In this document: piece after piece, positions 54,801 to 56,966 of the stretch | Layout of the letters: each line of letters begins with the position of its first letter | How positions within the stretch are numbered: the first letter of the stretch is position 1 | Assembly (NCBI GenBank): GCA_029721435.1 | Contig: CM056577.1 | Location: forward strand, 112,342,219-112,406,218 | Source of the DNA: Gymnothorax reevesii | Taxonomy: Eukaryota > Chordata > Actinopteri > Anguilliformes > Muraenidae | Direction of reading: 5' to 3' | Length of the DNA: 64,000 bases | Program-made: the position numbers and the translations under genes | The notes under the pieces: model-generated | What the model was told of the DNA's origin: nothing | Seen by the model: the letters and a program-made list of their open reading frames with translations, nothing else | The model's database searches: none

Positions 54801-56056
54801 CATTCTAACACATAGGCCTACTCTTATTGTGCCATTATTGCACGTTGAAATATCACAACAAAATTATTCTGGTTATTTTTACTACTAGAACAAAGTCAGC
54901 GGAGAGGAAGAAAAGTCATATTCAGATAAATACTCGTTTAAATACGGTTTACAAATCTGTGAGCTTAGTTTATAAATTGTGCTCGTGGATTCATAATTTG
55001 CGGACACAAATAAGTAATCCGTGCCTGTGGTTTTGCTAACGGTGCCCACTTATTCCATTTAGAAATCACCAGGCACAGATAACAATATCGTGGGCATGGA
55101 TAACAAATCCAAGAACGTAAGTTATAAAACCTAGAGTGCAGTTTATAAAACCTGTGCAAGGATTTTGAAACGGGGGTTACATATTTACACAACTCTTTTT
55201 TTCTCACCTATCCCCAGGAAAGCACGATGATAATGCTGATTTTCAAATCTCTCACCTCAGAAAGATGCAAAATTGAGGGAGCTACTGCAGCCTCTGGGCC
55301 AGAGAACAAACTGACTAATCCTGACCTACATGCATCTGTGCGCAACAGTGACTTGACTTTAAAACTGTTGGGGGAAAGTGCTCGACTTGAGAAACACTGA
55401 ATTAATTCCGTTGTACTAAAACAATTAGTTTGCTCAGCATTTTTCCTGAGTTTTACTTAGTTTTGGAGCACAGTGTGTGCTGCTGTACTTTTATATTCAT
55501 GTTTCTTGTATTTTTATAAATGCGCGCACCAAAATAAGTTACCAACTTACGCACAGGGAATGAGGTGATAAAGTATTCCATTCCATTTCATTCAATAATT
55601 TATAACCACATCCCCAATGTGGAAGTAAGGAATTTACTTGCTCTCATTTACAAGAACACAATAAATATAAATACACAAGTACAACAACGAGAAAGCAATA
55701 CATGAATAAATAAAATGAAATTCTGGAGTAATATTTTATATCCACGGATATAGTGGTCTCCACTGTGCTTCTCACACAGTAAGGAGGACCCTTACCTTGA
55801 AGGTAGTCCAGGAGAGGGGGGATTTCGGCCTGCCATACACTCTCCAGTTTGGGGTGTATGCTGGAGCTGATCGCCATCATCAGGCCCAGCGAGGGGGCGC
55901 CGCGACCTCGACAGTGAAACGGGAAAGATGCGTTGACCTGGGAAGAAGAGACAGGCTGTTTGCTCCGGCCTACTGACAAGCCGGATCCATTTTTGAAGCC
56001 CTTTCGTTCACTTACCAACAACCGCACTGTGAGCACATAAGGACTGGGAAGATTGT
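3578..56056 (-). CDS. MROH1-like HEAT-repeat protein, central part, 20 exons
   Basis: Joined in order from 56016-56056 down to 3578-3715, twenty exons give about 790 codons with no stop and matching phases at every junction. Every placed intron begins GT and ends AG. The product resembles human MROH1 in order and content: GFLCKCIG, then [41 protein letters not shown] and [10 protein letters not shown]. Human MROH1 is about 1,640 residues, so roughly the central half is here, with both ends outside the window. The family consists of alpha-helical HEAT-type repeats. The human protein has been linked to late endosome/lysosome membranes, but its biochemical role is poorly defined. The alternating amphipathic helices fit this, and there is no signal peptide or catalytic motif. 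Introns range from about 0.1 kb to 9.7 kb and are packed with transposons. The exons are intact, so the gene is probably functional. The family includes paralogues (MROH2 and others); the assignment to MROH1 rests on recalled similarity. Confidence 0.9.
3793..3827. repeat. (GT)n microsatellite
   Basis: About 17 uninterrupted GT units, just upstream (in gene sense) of exon 20, in intron 19. The overlapping plus-strand ORFs with poly-valine/cysteine tails are artefacts of this repeat. Confidence 0.95.
3828..4292. other. Intron 19, nothing recognised
   Basis: AT-rich intronic sequence without a repeat or ORF that could be identified. Confidence 0.4.
4297..4521. mobile_element. piggyBac-type MITE, 225 bp
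   Basis: The ends are TTAA|CCCTTTAACTGCCAGCT and AGCTGGCAGTTAAAGGG|TTAA, with TTAA duplicated at 4293-4296 and 4522-4525. TTAA targets and CCC...GGG termini are the hallmark of piggyBac transposons. The whole element is nearly palindromic: the segment around GAAAGATGTGTTGAAC is repeated inverted as GTTCAACACATCTTTC. It has no ORF, so it is a non-autonomous hairpin derivative. Confidence 0.85.
4526..5399. other. Intron 19, unrecognised; T-rich LTR-like text near 5120-5390
   Basis: Bases 5120-5390 are rich in GATTTTGG- and TTTGACTTTGG-type phrases, which resemble fish LTR U3/R sequence. No ends or target duplications could be placed. Confidence 0.3.
5482..6617 (-). mobile_element. Solo LTR, family L copy 1 (1,136 bp)
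   Basis: On the minus strand it begins TGTTATGATTCTG and ends CTGAACGCAACCTCA, with an AATAAA signal near the 3' end (plus-strand TTTATT at 5536-5541). It matches the copies at 14439-15570 and 28048-29417 throughout. It is flanked by AACAC (5477-5481) and AAGAC (6618-6622), a 5-bp duplication with one mismatch. It interrupts Tc1 family A copy 1, whose halves read through when it is removed. No internal gag/pol region is present, so it is a recombined solo LTR. Confidence 0.8.
7056..7561 (+). mobile_element. Insert inside Tc1 copy, probable solo LTR
   Basis: The flanking Tc1 sequence (AATTTCTCCATG and AGCACATCAACAACTC) is contiguous in the related copy at 17610-19063, so about 500 bp has been inserted. 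The insert has an AATAAA signal (in GGTAATAAATATGACC) about 45 bp before its end, as in an LTR R/U5 region. The exact ends and target duplication are not clear. Confidence 0.5.
8582..8787 (-). CDS. MROH1 exon 19
   Basis: Acceptor GGTACAG, donor CGG|GTGAGA; 206 nt, phase 0 in, phase 2 out. It encodes [12 protein letters not shown], then [17 protein letters not shown], followed by a polar linker ([15 protein letters not shown]) of low expected conservation. The match is to the human segment with TCALFEVM and YPQLFVVLLLRVS. Confidence 0.88.
8788..11548. other. Intron 18, mostly unrecognised
   Basis: A 2.76-kb intron. Apart from a small GACA/GGAT tract near 9766-9805 and a short AT tract at 10642-10660, no repeat family or supported ORF was identified. 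Confidence 0.5.
9766..9805. repeat. (GACA)n/(GGAT)n simple repeat
   Basis: The sequence reads GGATGGACAGACAGACAGACAGATGGATGGACAGACAGGC. It sits in text resembling the fish repeats that end in GACGGACGGAC tracts. Confidence 0.8.
11549..11714 (-). CDS. MROH1 exon 18
   Basis: Acceptor TTTTCCAG, donor GCA|GTAAGT; 166 nt, phase 2 in, phase 0 out. It encodes [15 protein letters not shown], then [14 protein letters not shown] and MATNHPLA. It matches the human HTCTLWRAL...LGLLLEKMSRDV segment in position. Confidence 0.85.
11715..12474. other. Intron 17, nothing recognised
   Basis: A 760-bp AT-rich intron with no recognisable repeat. Confidence 0.5.
12475..12629 (-). CDS. MROH1 exon 17
   Basis: Acceptor GTTGTCAG, donor ACAG|GTGAGG; 155 nt, phase 0 in, phase 2 out. 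It encodes [16 protein letters not shown]...[17 protein letters not shown]...FPLPYD, matching the human VPEIVSVLRSKL...SPLPFD block. Confidence 0.88.
12630..13652. other. Intron 16, part; nothing recognised
   Basis: No identifiable repeat or ORF before the Tc1 end at 13653. Confidence 0.45.
13890..15930 (-). pseudogene. Tc1 transposase, family B, interrupted
   Basis: The N-terminal part (15649-15930) shows paired helix-turn-helix text: [20 protein letters not shown] and a second motif with [15 protein letters not shown]. The C-terminal part has the first catalytic aspartate in LWSDESKF at about 14410 and the third catalytic block [16 protein letters not shown] at about 14050-14090, followed by [21 protein letters not shown] 1,132-bp LTR splits the gene just before LWSDES, and other frameshifts exist in 14100-14400, so it is inactive. 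Such transposases cut and paste DNA at TA sites. Confidence 0.85.
14439..15570 (+). mobile_element. Solo LTR, family L copy 2 (1,132 bp)
   Basis: It begins TGTTGTGATTCTGG and ends AAAACCTCACA, with the perfect 5-bp duplication CTTTG at 14434-14438 and 15571-15575. An AATAAA signal lies at 15508-15513, followed by GCCTCC. It contains no protein domain. The TG...CA termini, single poly(A) signal and 5-bp duplication define a solo LTR, and this is the best preserved of the three. It is inserted antisense to the Tc1 transposase. Confidence 0.9.
15938..16440. other. Unclassified repeat-like stretch with two GTAGC hairpins
   Basis: It contains the near-perfect palindromes GTAGCAAATTTGCTAC (about 16065-16080) and GTAGCAGATATGCTAC (about 16205-16220). 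The second lies between two TTAA sites (16187-16190 and 16237-16240) next to CCCTTT and CAGGG. This may be a deleted piggyBac-like MITE; there is no coding support. Confidence 0.35.
16441..16872. other. Intron 16, part; nothing recognised
   Basis: Bases up to exon 16, with no repeat or ORF that could be supported. Confidence 0.4.
16873..17025 (-). CDS. MROH1 exon 16
   Basis: Acceptor TCTATAG, donor CAG|GTGAGA; 153 nt, phase 0 at both ends. It encodes [20 protein letters not shown]...[14 protein letters not shown], matching the human IIAKRLPPDQLISLLLTMFE segment. Confidence 0.9.
17026..17609. other. Intron 15, part; nothing recognised
   Basis: AT-rich, without a recognised feature, up to the Tc1 end. 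Confidence 0.45.
17610..19063 (+). mobile_element. Tc1-like element, family A copy 2
   Basis: The left end reads CCATGCTGCAAAAAAAGTAT. The right end, read inverted, is CCATGCCATGAAAATGTATT, giving imperfect terminal inverted repeats. The plus strand carries transposase remnants: a helix-turn-helix ([10 protein letters not shown] and [10 protein letters not shown]) at about 17990-18070 and a hinge ([14 protein letters not shown]) at about 18110-18150. Stops and frameshifts are scattered throughout. It is the reference for the interrupted copy at 5400-8440. Confidence 0.8.
19123..19235 (-). CDS. MROH1 exon 15
   Basis: Acceptor GCTCTGCAG, donor GAC|GTATGA; 113 nt, phase 1 in, phase 0 out. It encodes [20 protein letters not shown]...[13 protein letters not shown], matching the human FSRDYRDDVAERL block. 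The donor is weaker than the others (GTATGA). Confidence 0.88.
19236..19799. other. Intron 14, part; unrecognised, possible transposon relic
   Basis: Bases about 19560-19800 join the truncated end of the family C Tc1 copy and may belong to another degraded DNA transposon. No ends could be defined. Confidence 0.35.
19800..21239 (-). mobile_element. Tc1-like element, family C, one end lost
   Basis: The right end carries the terminus TATACACTGCTCAAAAAAA (read on minus, 21220-21239), typical of a very widespread fish Tc1 family. The 3' side (minus sense) ends about 120 bp past the transposase stop codon without a matching inverted repeat, so that terminus has been lost or replaced. The copy is close to what I recall of the family consensus, suggesting a fairly young insertion. 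Confidence 0.85.
19916..20983 (-). pseudogene. Tc1 transposase, family C, nearly full length
   Basis: A 355-codon frame is interrupted once, by TGA at 20465-20467. Up to about 20610 it reads a helix-turn-helix N-terminus ([20 protein letters not shown]). A one-base loss in the GGGCC run near 20605 then shifts the frame: the shifted text reads [14 protein letters not shown] and [10 protein letters not shown] followed by a TAA stop, where a DE pair is expected. A second small deletion near 20455 restores the frame. The C-terminal part has [11 protein letters not shown] and [17 protein letters not shown], the second and third catalytic blocks. The enzyme is inactive: two compensating indels plus a stop at the first catalytic site. 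Confidence 0.85.
21240..22828. other. Intron 14, part; simple repeats only
   Basis: It contains (AAGTC)n at about 21428-21452 and a poly-C run at about 21742-21756. No gene or transposon was identified. Confidence 0.5.
21428..21452. repeat. (CAAGT)n minisatellite
   Basis: About five tandem AAGTC/CAAGT units. Confidence 0.85.
22829..22964 (-). CDS. MROH1 exon 14
   Basis: Acceptor TCTGTAG, donor GAAG|GTGAGG; 136 nt, phase 0 in, phase 1 out. It encodes [19 protein letters not shown] and [19 protein letters not shown] and QLGYEG are near-identical to human MROH1 and are the strongest anchors for the assignment. Confidence 0.93.
22965..26155. other. Intron 13, part; mostly unrecognised
   Basis: Over 3 kb with no supported exon or well-bounded transposon. 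Bases about 24330-24605 contain TGACCTTTGACC-type phrases and ATGCCTCC motifs near both sides (24333 and 24575), resembling a degraded short repeat, but no clear inverted ends. A (GT)-rich stretch lies near 25300-25330. Confidence 0.4.
26156..26655. mobile_element. MITE with AGCTTTGTTTACATG ends (about 500 bp)
   Basis: The left end, AGCTTTGTTTACATG, and the right end, CATGTAAACATAGCTT, are inverted repeats. The interior is rich in TCGGA/TCCGA phrases (ATCGGAATAAAGG, GATCGGATC), typical of non-autonomous DNA transposons. It has no transposase. Its right edge abuts a Tc1 family D relic, whose own terminus it has replaced. Confidence 0.7.
26848..27886. mobile_element. hAT-like MITE made largely of GTTCTTGAA palindromes
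   Basis: The ends CAGTGAAAT and ATTTCACTG are inverted repeats of the CAGNG type seen in hAT elements. The outer thirds (26860-27190 and 27660-27886) are dense with TTCAAGAACAGTTC and GTTCTTGAACTGTTC, forming a self-complementary minisatellite. The middle (about 27200-27655) is unique AT-rich sequence. There is no ORF. A clear 8-bp target duplication was not found. Confidence 0.65.
28048..29417. mobile_element. Rearranged family L LTR: plus copy fused to inverted minus copy
   Basis: From 28048 the plus strand starts TGCTGTGACTCTG and follows the family L LTR for about 1 kb. Around 29134-29139 (TGTGAT) it joins an inverted, internally deleted copy that runs on the minus strand and ends at 29417 (minus-strand start TGTTGTAATTCTG). 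CCCTG precedes the whole at 28043-28047 and follows it at 29418-29422, so the compound sits between one pair of target duplications in the Tc1 relic. A G-run (29206-29217) lies at the deletion in the inverted part. It has no coding capacity. Confidence 0.75.
29709..30113. other. Intron 13, part; nothing recognised
   Basis: About 400 bp between the Tc1 end and exon 13. Confidence 0.45.
30114..30218 (-). CDS. MROH1 exon 13
   Basis: Acceptor CTGTGAAG, donor AAG|GTGAGT; 105 nt, phase 0 at both ends. It encodes [18 protein letters not shown] then [14 protein letters not shown], matching the human HLSPWIKSPRGHERARAL block. The acceptor has a poor pyrimidine tract. Confidence 0.87.
30368..30463 (-). 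CDS. MROH1 exon 12
   Basis: Acceptor TCTCCACAG, donor AAG|GTAGGG; 96 nt, phase 0 at both ends. It encodes [18 protein letters not shown]...NPDGLQRIF, matching the human LYLETLHALEDLLTSLL...PQGLQIM. Confidence 0.9.
30464..31420. other. Intron 11, nothing recognised
   Basis: About 960 bp, AT-rich around 31020-31210, without an identified repeat. Confidence 0.45.
31421..31559 (-). CDS. MROH1 exon 11
   Basis: Acceptor CTGACCCAG, donor GAG|GTGAGG; 139 nt, phase 2 in, phase 0 out. It encodes [20 protein letters not shown]...LAPLNEPAQ...[13 protein letters not shown] in human corresponds to LEPAL here. GC-rich compared with the surrounding introns. Confidence 0.9.
31560..34616. other. Intron 10, unrecognised, with a long ORF
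   Basis: Three kilobases without any repeat family recognised. The part from about 31900 to 33600 is richer in CG dinucleotides and TTTAAAC/ACG phrases than neighbouring introns, and holds the longest ORF of the window. Confidence 0.4.
32091..32939 (+). other. Unexplained 282-codon ORF, antisense to MROH1
   Basis: The longest open frame in the window. The predicted protein is rich in lysine, arginine, histidine and cysteine, with no domain, signal peptide or membrane segment that I can recognise. It starts at an ATG in ordinary intronic sequence, and no promoter, splice or poly(A) signal was identified. A chance frame or the remnant of an unknown element are both possible; a real gene is less likely. 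No function is proposed. Confidence 0.2.
34617..34696 (-). CDS. MROH1 exon 10
   Basis: Acceptor TCTCTTCAAG, donor GAT|GTATCC; 80 nt, phase 0 in, phase 2 out, joining exon 11 to read FANLITLEPAL. It encodes [20 protein letters not shown], matching the human EFIRAEPPDSLRTPIRKKAM. The GTATCC donor is weak but required by phase and homology. Confidence 0.88.
34788..34964. mobile_element. Palindromic MITE, GGGCCTGATTTACTAAGACC ends
   Basis: About 75 bp at the left (AGGGCCTGATTTACTAAGACC...CAATAACATT) is repeated almost perfectly inverted at the right (AATGTTATTGG...GGTCTTAGTAAATCAGGCCC). TAAGGGCC and GGCCCTTA mark the edges. The transcript would form a near-perfect hairpin with a short loop. It resembles Harbinger-type MITEs common in vertebrates. 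No ORF. Confidence 0.85.
35179..35301 (-). CDS. MROH1 exon 9
   Basis: Acceptor CCATTAG, donor ATG|GTCAGT; 123 nt, phase 0 at both ends. It encodes [20 protein letters not shown] then [12 protein letters not shown], matching human PALKLCLVQSVCMVSRAI and FTRKAELV. Confidence 0.92.
35331..35445. repeat. Two (CA)n microsatellites
   Basis: CACA tracts at about 35331-35356 and 35426-35445, on either side of unrelated intronic sequence upstream (gene sense) of exon 9. Confidence 0.9.
35740..36494. mobile_element. MITE with about 150-bp terminal inverted repeats
   Basis: The left end, AGTGGCGTAGCTAGTTGGGG, and the right end, read inverted, AGTGGTGTAGCTAGTGGGGG, continue into shared text: CCCAACAATTAGTCCTGGCT, CTCAATCATT, CCAATTATCGTAATT, GCAACTGAA and TCTAACAGCGAT. 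The central 450 bp are unrelated and have no ORF, so it is a non-autonomous DNA transposon. A poly-C run at 36469-36478 lies in the right repeat. Confidence 0.85.
36495..37775. other. Intron 8, part; nothing recognised
   Basis: About 1.3 kb with no repeat or ORF that could be supported. Confidence 0.45.
37776..37802 (-). CDS. MROH1 exon 8, 27-nt microexon
   Basis: Acceptor TTACTTGCAG, donor AAG|GTATTATC; 27 nt, encoding exactly VLGVKVETK in phase 0. It bridges ...SRLFNTE of exon 7 and DLSMKLSL of exon 9. Human MROH1 has, from memory, a near-identical VLGIKVETK at the same place. It lies between introns of 9.7 kb (upstream) and 2.5 kb (downstream). Being in frame at both ends, it could be skipped without a frameshift. 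Confidence 0.88.
37803..38506. other. Intron 7, part; Tc1-type end near 38350
   Basis: TGGTGCCCTCAAATAGTATT followed by GGCACCCTTGGTGAATATG (about 38355-38395) looks like a Tc1-family terminus. Bases about 39740-39828 may be the separated inner part of the same relic. Poly-A/T runs lie at 38263-38300. Confidence 0.4.
38507..38743. mobile_element. MITE with TTGTCCCCCGCC ends (237 bp)
   Basis: TTGTCCCCCGCC at 38507 and its exact reverse complement GGCGGGGGACAA at 38732-38743 bound a GC-rich segment with a GACGTACGGATGGGCGGACG tract. There is no ORF. The MITE is more GC-rich than the surrounding intron. Confidence 0.75.
38822..39738 (-). repeat. Dispersed CCTCC-type repeat with two internal tandem units
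   Basis: Two direct copies of a 200-290-bp unit start at about 38822 and 39021. Both contain CAACATTTCCC, ATATTAGTC, ACATTTAT, AGATTCC, TGACCA, AAACAT, GTCTTGGCT-like text and TAGCTTCATTTGTTTT. The right end (about 39600-39738) is the reverse complement of the family at 1376-1640, including the CTCCTTGGCGG terminus and a (CAAA)n tract. Confidence 0.65.
39829..41307 (-). mobile_element. Inverted partial Penelope-like copy
   Basis: The sequence is the reverse complement of about 43110-43955 of the longer Penelope copy to its right, with a 590-bp insertion (39924-40512). The minus strand reads [31 protein letters not shown] and HPHTGKKY, the region between reverse transcriptase and the GIY-YIG endonuclease. 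The endonuclease is frameshifted (ORF 40596-41129). It is head-to-head with the longer copy and stops at 41307, just before that copy's coding region. Confidence 0.8.
39924..40512 (+). mobile_element. Insertion with LINE-like 3' end and (AAAT)n tail
   Basis: The flanks GCAGAGCCA and TGTTTAGCCCG are adjacent in the other Penelope copy (about 43876-43893), so this segment is an insertion. It ends in a (TAAA)n run at 40489-40511, like the 3' tail of a truncated non-LTR retrotransposon. It contains a near-tandem pair of about 40 bp (TTGCTGGTATATATC and TTGCTGGTATTTATC). No reverse transcriptase is left. Confidence 0.6.
41339..42102 (+). pseudogene. Penelope N-terminal region, frameshifted
   Basis: The first frame (41339-41797) is lysine/glutamate rich ([18 protein letters not shown]) and probably coiled-coil. 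A shift near 41790 leads into [19 protein letters not shown] and [10 protein letters not shown], a block that precedes reverse transcriptase in this group. The nominal start is a non-ATG codon, so the true N-terminus is unclear. Confidence 0.6.
42118..43134 (+). pseudogene. Penelope reverse transcriptase, fragmented
   Basis: The first part has [20 protein letters not shown], the N-terminal block that binds the template-primer. The middle, in broken frames, gives [20 protein letters not shown] and [20 protein letters not shown] with the motif A aspartate. The last part (42676-43134) has [19 protein letters not shown] (motif B) and [12 protein letters not shown] with the YIDD catalytic pair (about 42940). 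At least three frameshifts and several stops fall between 42330 and 42680. Confidence 0.85.
43267..43970 (+). pseudogene. Penelope connection region and GIY-YIG endonuclease
   Basis: An intact stretch reads [36 protein letters not shown] and [16 protein letters not shown] up to a TGA at about 43606. After a frame change, [18 protein letters not shown] gives the GIY-YIG signature (VVY and YVG) at about 43730-43785. A stop at 43797 cuts off the C-terminal part, and matching text continues untranslated to about 43970. The endonuclease normally nicks the target DNA. Confidence 0.82.
44254..44287 (+). ncRNA. Hammerhead-like ribozyme core in Penelope 3' tail
   Basis: CTGATGA (44254-44260) is followed by a GACAC-AGTA-GTGTT stem-loop, then GAAAC (44276-44280), GTTA and GTC (44285-44287). 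This is the order of conserved hammerhead elements with a two-base-pair stem III, as known for Penelope-like elements. One extra G lies between CTGATGA and stem II, and a convincing stem I was not found, so activity is doubtful for a single copy. Confidence 0.5.
44346..44740 (+). mobile_element. Tc1-like element, family B copy 2, 5'-truncated
   Basis: The plus strand encodes the transposase C-terminus ([19 protein letters not shown] and [11 protein letters not shown]), followed by the 3' non-coding part and the terminal repeat ending TTGGAGGTTGT. It matches 13653-14050 read inverted. Everything upstream of the C-terminus is absent. Confidence 0.88.
44741..47518. other. Intron 7, part; mostly unrecognised
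   Basis: About 2.8 kb. Bases about 46785-46890 (GGAGCCTCAAAAATCCCTT, then AATTAAT and GTCTTGACCC) belong to the same dispersed repeat as 51590-51740. The rest shows no recognised element. Confidence 0.45.
46785..46890 (+). repeat. Dispersed repeat, GGAGGCTCAAAATCCCTT family
   Basis: It shares GAGGCTCAAAATCCCTT, AAATTAAT, a GGTC(T/A)TGACC-like block, TTAAATTA and CCAGAAC/CAGAAACT with 51590-51740. Two copies in one window support a dispersed family. The ends are not clear. Confidence 0.6.
47519..47665 (-). CDS. MROH1 exon 7
   Basis: Acceptor TGGCCTCAG, donor GAG|GTATAG; 147 nt, phase 0 at both ends. It encodes [20 protein letters not shown]...[12 protein letters not shown], matching human EVEKVKSALILCYGHVA and ILRNICQHFSTK. 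Confidence 0.93.
47666..48579. other. Intron 6, nothing recognised
   Basis: About 0.9 kb without repeat or ORF. Confidence 0.5.
48580..48702 (-). CDS. MROH1 exon 6
   Basis: Acceptor TTTTGCAG, donor AGG|GTAGGT; 123 nt, phase 0 at both ends. It encodes [20 protein letters not shown] then [17 protein letters not shown], matching human FGICAISHLEDTLAQLEDFV. Confidence 0.92.
49042..49161 (-). CDS. MROH1 exon 5
   Basis: Acceptor TTGAGCAG, donor GAG|GTCAGT; 120 nt, phase 0 at both ends. It encodes [32 protein letters not shown] and ERE, matching human LYKCIGTTLG and KEVVRKHLQELLETARYQ. GC-rich. Confidence 0.93.
49311..50058 (-). mobile_element. Tc1-like element, family D copy 2, internally deleted
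   Basis: The left end, GAGCCAAAACATTATGACC, and the right end, ATGATCATGATGTTTTGGC, are imperfect inverted repeats. The length, about 750 bp, is roughly half that of an autonomous Tc1. Decayed transposase text in minus orientation covers 49400-49700, with ACATGATGTAAAAGAAAATG and CCATTGTAGGC phrases shared with the copy at 26656-29708. Confidence 0.78.
50467..50574 (-). CDS. MROH1 exon 4
   Basis: Acceptor TTATTGCAG, donor AAG|GTGAAT; 108 nt, phase 0 at both ends. It encodes [20 protein letters not shown] and [12 protein letters not shown], matching human FLRDTLAVISDNAWICQL. Confidence 0.92.
50734..50786 (-). CDS. MROH1 exon 3
   Basis: Acceptor TTTGCCCAG, donor GAG|GTTTGT; 53 nt, phase 1 in, phase 0 out. 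It encodes [17 protein letters not shown], matching the human WDQRQWEEKLLQ segment. A small exon, only 159 bp upstream of exon 4. Confidence 0.87.
50787..51175. other. Intron 2, part; nothing recognised
   Basis: No identifiable repeat between exon 3 and the repeat at 51176. Confidence 0.4.
51176..51480. repeat. Abundant fish dispersed repeat (ACACTCATACC...GGCGGCAGTGG type)
   Basis: Ordered phrases are CACACCATTCACTCACACAC, CCAATGGGCAATTTAGACT, GCATGCATGTTTTTGGACT, GGAAACCCAC, AGGCCCCAAGCC, GCGGCGGCAGTGGTATCCAC and TGTGCTGCAG. This order is characteristic of a very common non-coding repeat in fish genomes. It carries no ORF. Confidence 0.75.
51565..51589. repeat. (TA)n microsatellite
   Basis: About 12 TA units, directly beside the dispersed repeat at 51590. 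Confidence 0.9.
51590..51740 (+). repeat. Dispersed repeat, GGAGGCTCAAAATCCCTT family, copy 2
   Basis: It reads AGCTGGTGAGCTGGCGATAG then GGAGGCTCAAAATCCCTT. The same family is at 46785-46890. Confidence 0.6.
52108..53384 (-). mobile_element. Tc1-like element, family E, both ends present
   Basis: CAGTTGCAATCAAAATTATT at the left and its inverted form AATAATTTTGATTGCAACT at the right are flanked by TA at 52106-52107 and 53385-53386, the Tc1 target. At 1,277 bp it is shorter than a typical autonomous copy. The C-terminal half of a transposase lies on the minus strand; the rest of the interior is not recognisable as transposase. Confidence 0.85.
52419..52826 (-). pseudogene. Tc1 transposase C-terminal half, family E
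   Basis: It reads [28 protein letters not shown], then [20 protein letters not shown] with the second catalytic aspartate. The third block reads [14 protein letters not shown], where family members have SPDLNPIEN, so the catalytic glutamate position is lysine. The N-terminal DNA-binding domain and first aspartate are missing. Inactive. Confidence 0.82.
53387..55795. other. Intron 2, part; mostly unrecognised
   Basis: About 2.4 kb of AT-rich sequence. Bases about 54930-55160 contain several related TTATAAA...CCGTGCCTG / CGTGGATTCATAAT phrases, including inverted ones (see the repeat entry). Nothing else was identified. Confidence 0.45.
54930..55165. repeat. Cluster of related short inverted and direct phrases
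   Basis: Variants of GTTTATAAA(T/A)C, GTGCTCGTGGATTCATAAT, AATCCGTGCCTGTGG, GGGCATGGATAACAAATCC and AGTTTATAAAACC(T) recur in both orientations, like the body of a foldback MITE. The boundaries are uncertain. Confidence 0.45.
55796..55937 (-). CDS. MROH1 exon 2
   Basis: Acceptor CTTCTTCCCAG, donor CAAG|GTAAGG; 142 nt, phase 0 in, phase 1 out. It encodes [20 protein letters not shown] then [20 protein letters not shown], a HEAT-type helix pair (human: IHP...W..EIP.LL.YLEG). Confidence 0.9.
56016..56056 (-). CDS. MROH1 exon 1 in window
   Basis: Acceptor TTTTTTTGTAG after a long pyrimidine tract, donor TTG|GTAAGT; 41 nt, phase 1 in, phase 0 out. It encodes [13 protein letters not shown] and joins VNASFPF of exon 2. 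Only 78 bp of intron separates the two. Homology is weaker because of its size, but phase and both splice sites fit. Confidence 0.75.
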
Positions 56057-56966
56057 CTACAAAAAAACACAAACAAAAAAAAAACAAAACCATTACAACA
56101 GTGAAAGAAGATAAGCCTTGCATACTCACTGTACTCCACCGTCTACTGCAGTTTGTATGTTTTCATCATAGATTAGTTAACAAGCTAACAAAGGAAATTA
56201 CTTTCAAACTGGTGCGATTTTCTTGTGTAGCCTACCCTATCCATCTTAGCCCAAAGTAAAACGTTTGGGTGACATCATCACAACGCAAAAGTGTCCACAA
56301 ATACAGATTATATTGGCCGGCGAATTACATCACATTTTATCAGTGTGTAAGTAATCAAATTAATGGCTTCAATCCTCTGAACATTTCCCAGTTGAATCTC
56401 ACGATGATAGGGCGAGGACACAGTTATTCAAAAGTAGGCAGATCAGAAATGACTGAATTTGCAGCACTAGTTTGAGCCAATCAAAAAACACAAAGGAGTC
56501 ATTTCCATTACACAGCAGATTAATGAAAGAAGAATGCTGATTGAGAAACTATGTGATGATATTGGCGAGCATGGTAAATTTATGTTTCAAATATTCATTC
56601 TGACACTACAGACAGTGGAAACTCAACAAGGTGTACACACTTTCATCAGAGTTCACATACAGCATCATACTGTGCAACAAATGTGCAAGAGTGAAAGTTT
56701 TAATTTACAGTATTGATCAACTATATTTCATAAAGCATATTTTGATATTAAAGAAGGCTCACATCTACGAACACAACTTCATCACACAATCGTTCTATTC
56801 ACATGCCGTTTCTATGAATAGACCAATACAGAATACAATCCAGGTCATTCGTTATTGTTACAAGTGAGTTCAACTAGGTAACGCAAAAAACACTTTTTTC
56901 CTCATTCTTAGTCAATGAAAATGTAGTCCAGCACCTGAGGGAATCTCCTGCATTCAATACTAAATA
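56057..56966. other. Upstream MROH1 intron, nothing recognised
   Basis: No further exon with the required phase was found here, and no repeat family recognised. Confidence 0.45.

Noticed and set aside
55644..56129. Single 161-codon minus-strand ORF as a membrane protein
   Set aside because: It reads through exons 1 and 2 of MROH1 plus the short intron and flanks; the hydrophobic ends are intronic.
56130..56145. 16-nt minus-strand microexon with good AG and GTGAGT sites upstream of exon 1
   Set aside because: The next exon needs a preceding exon that ends in phase 1; the only phase that gives this starts with TAG, a stop. The other phases do not join.
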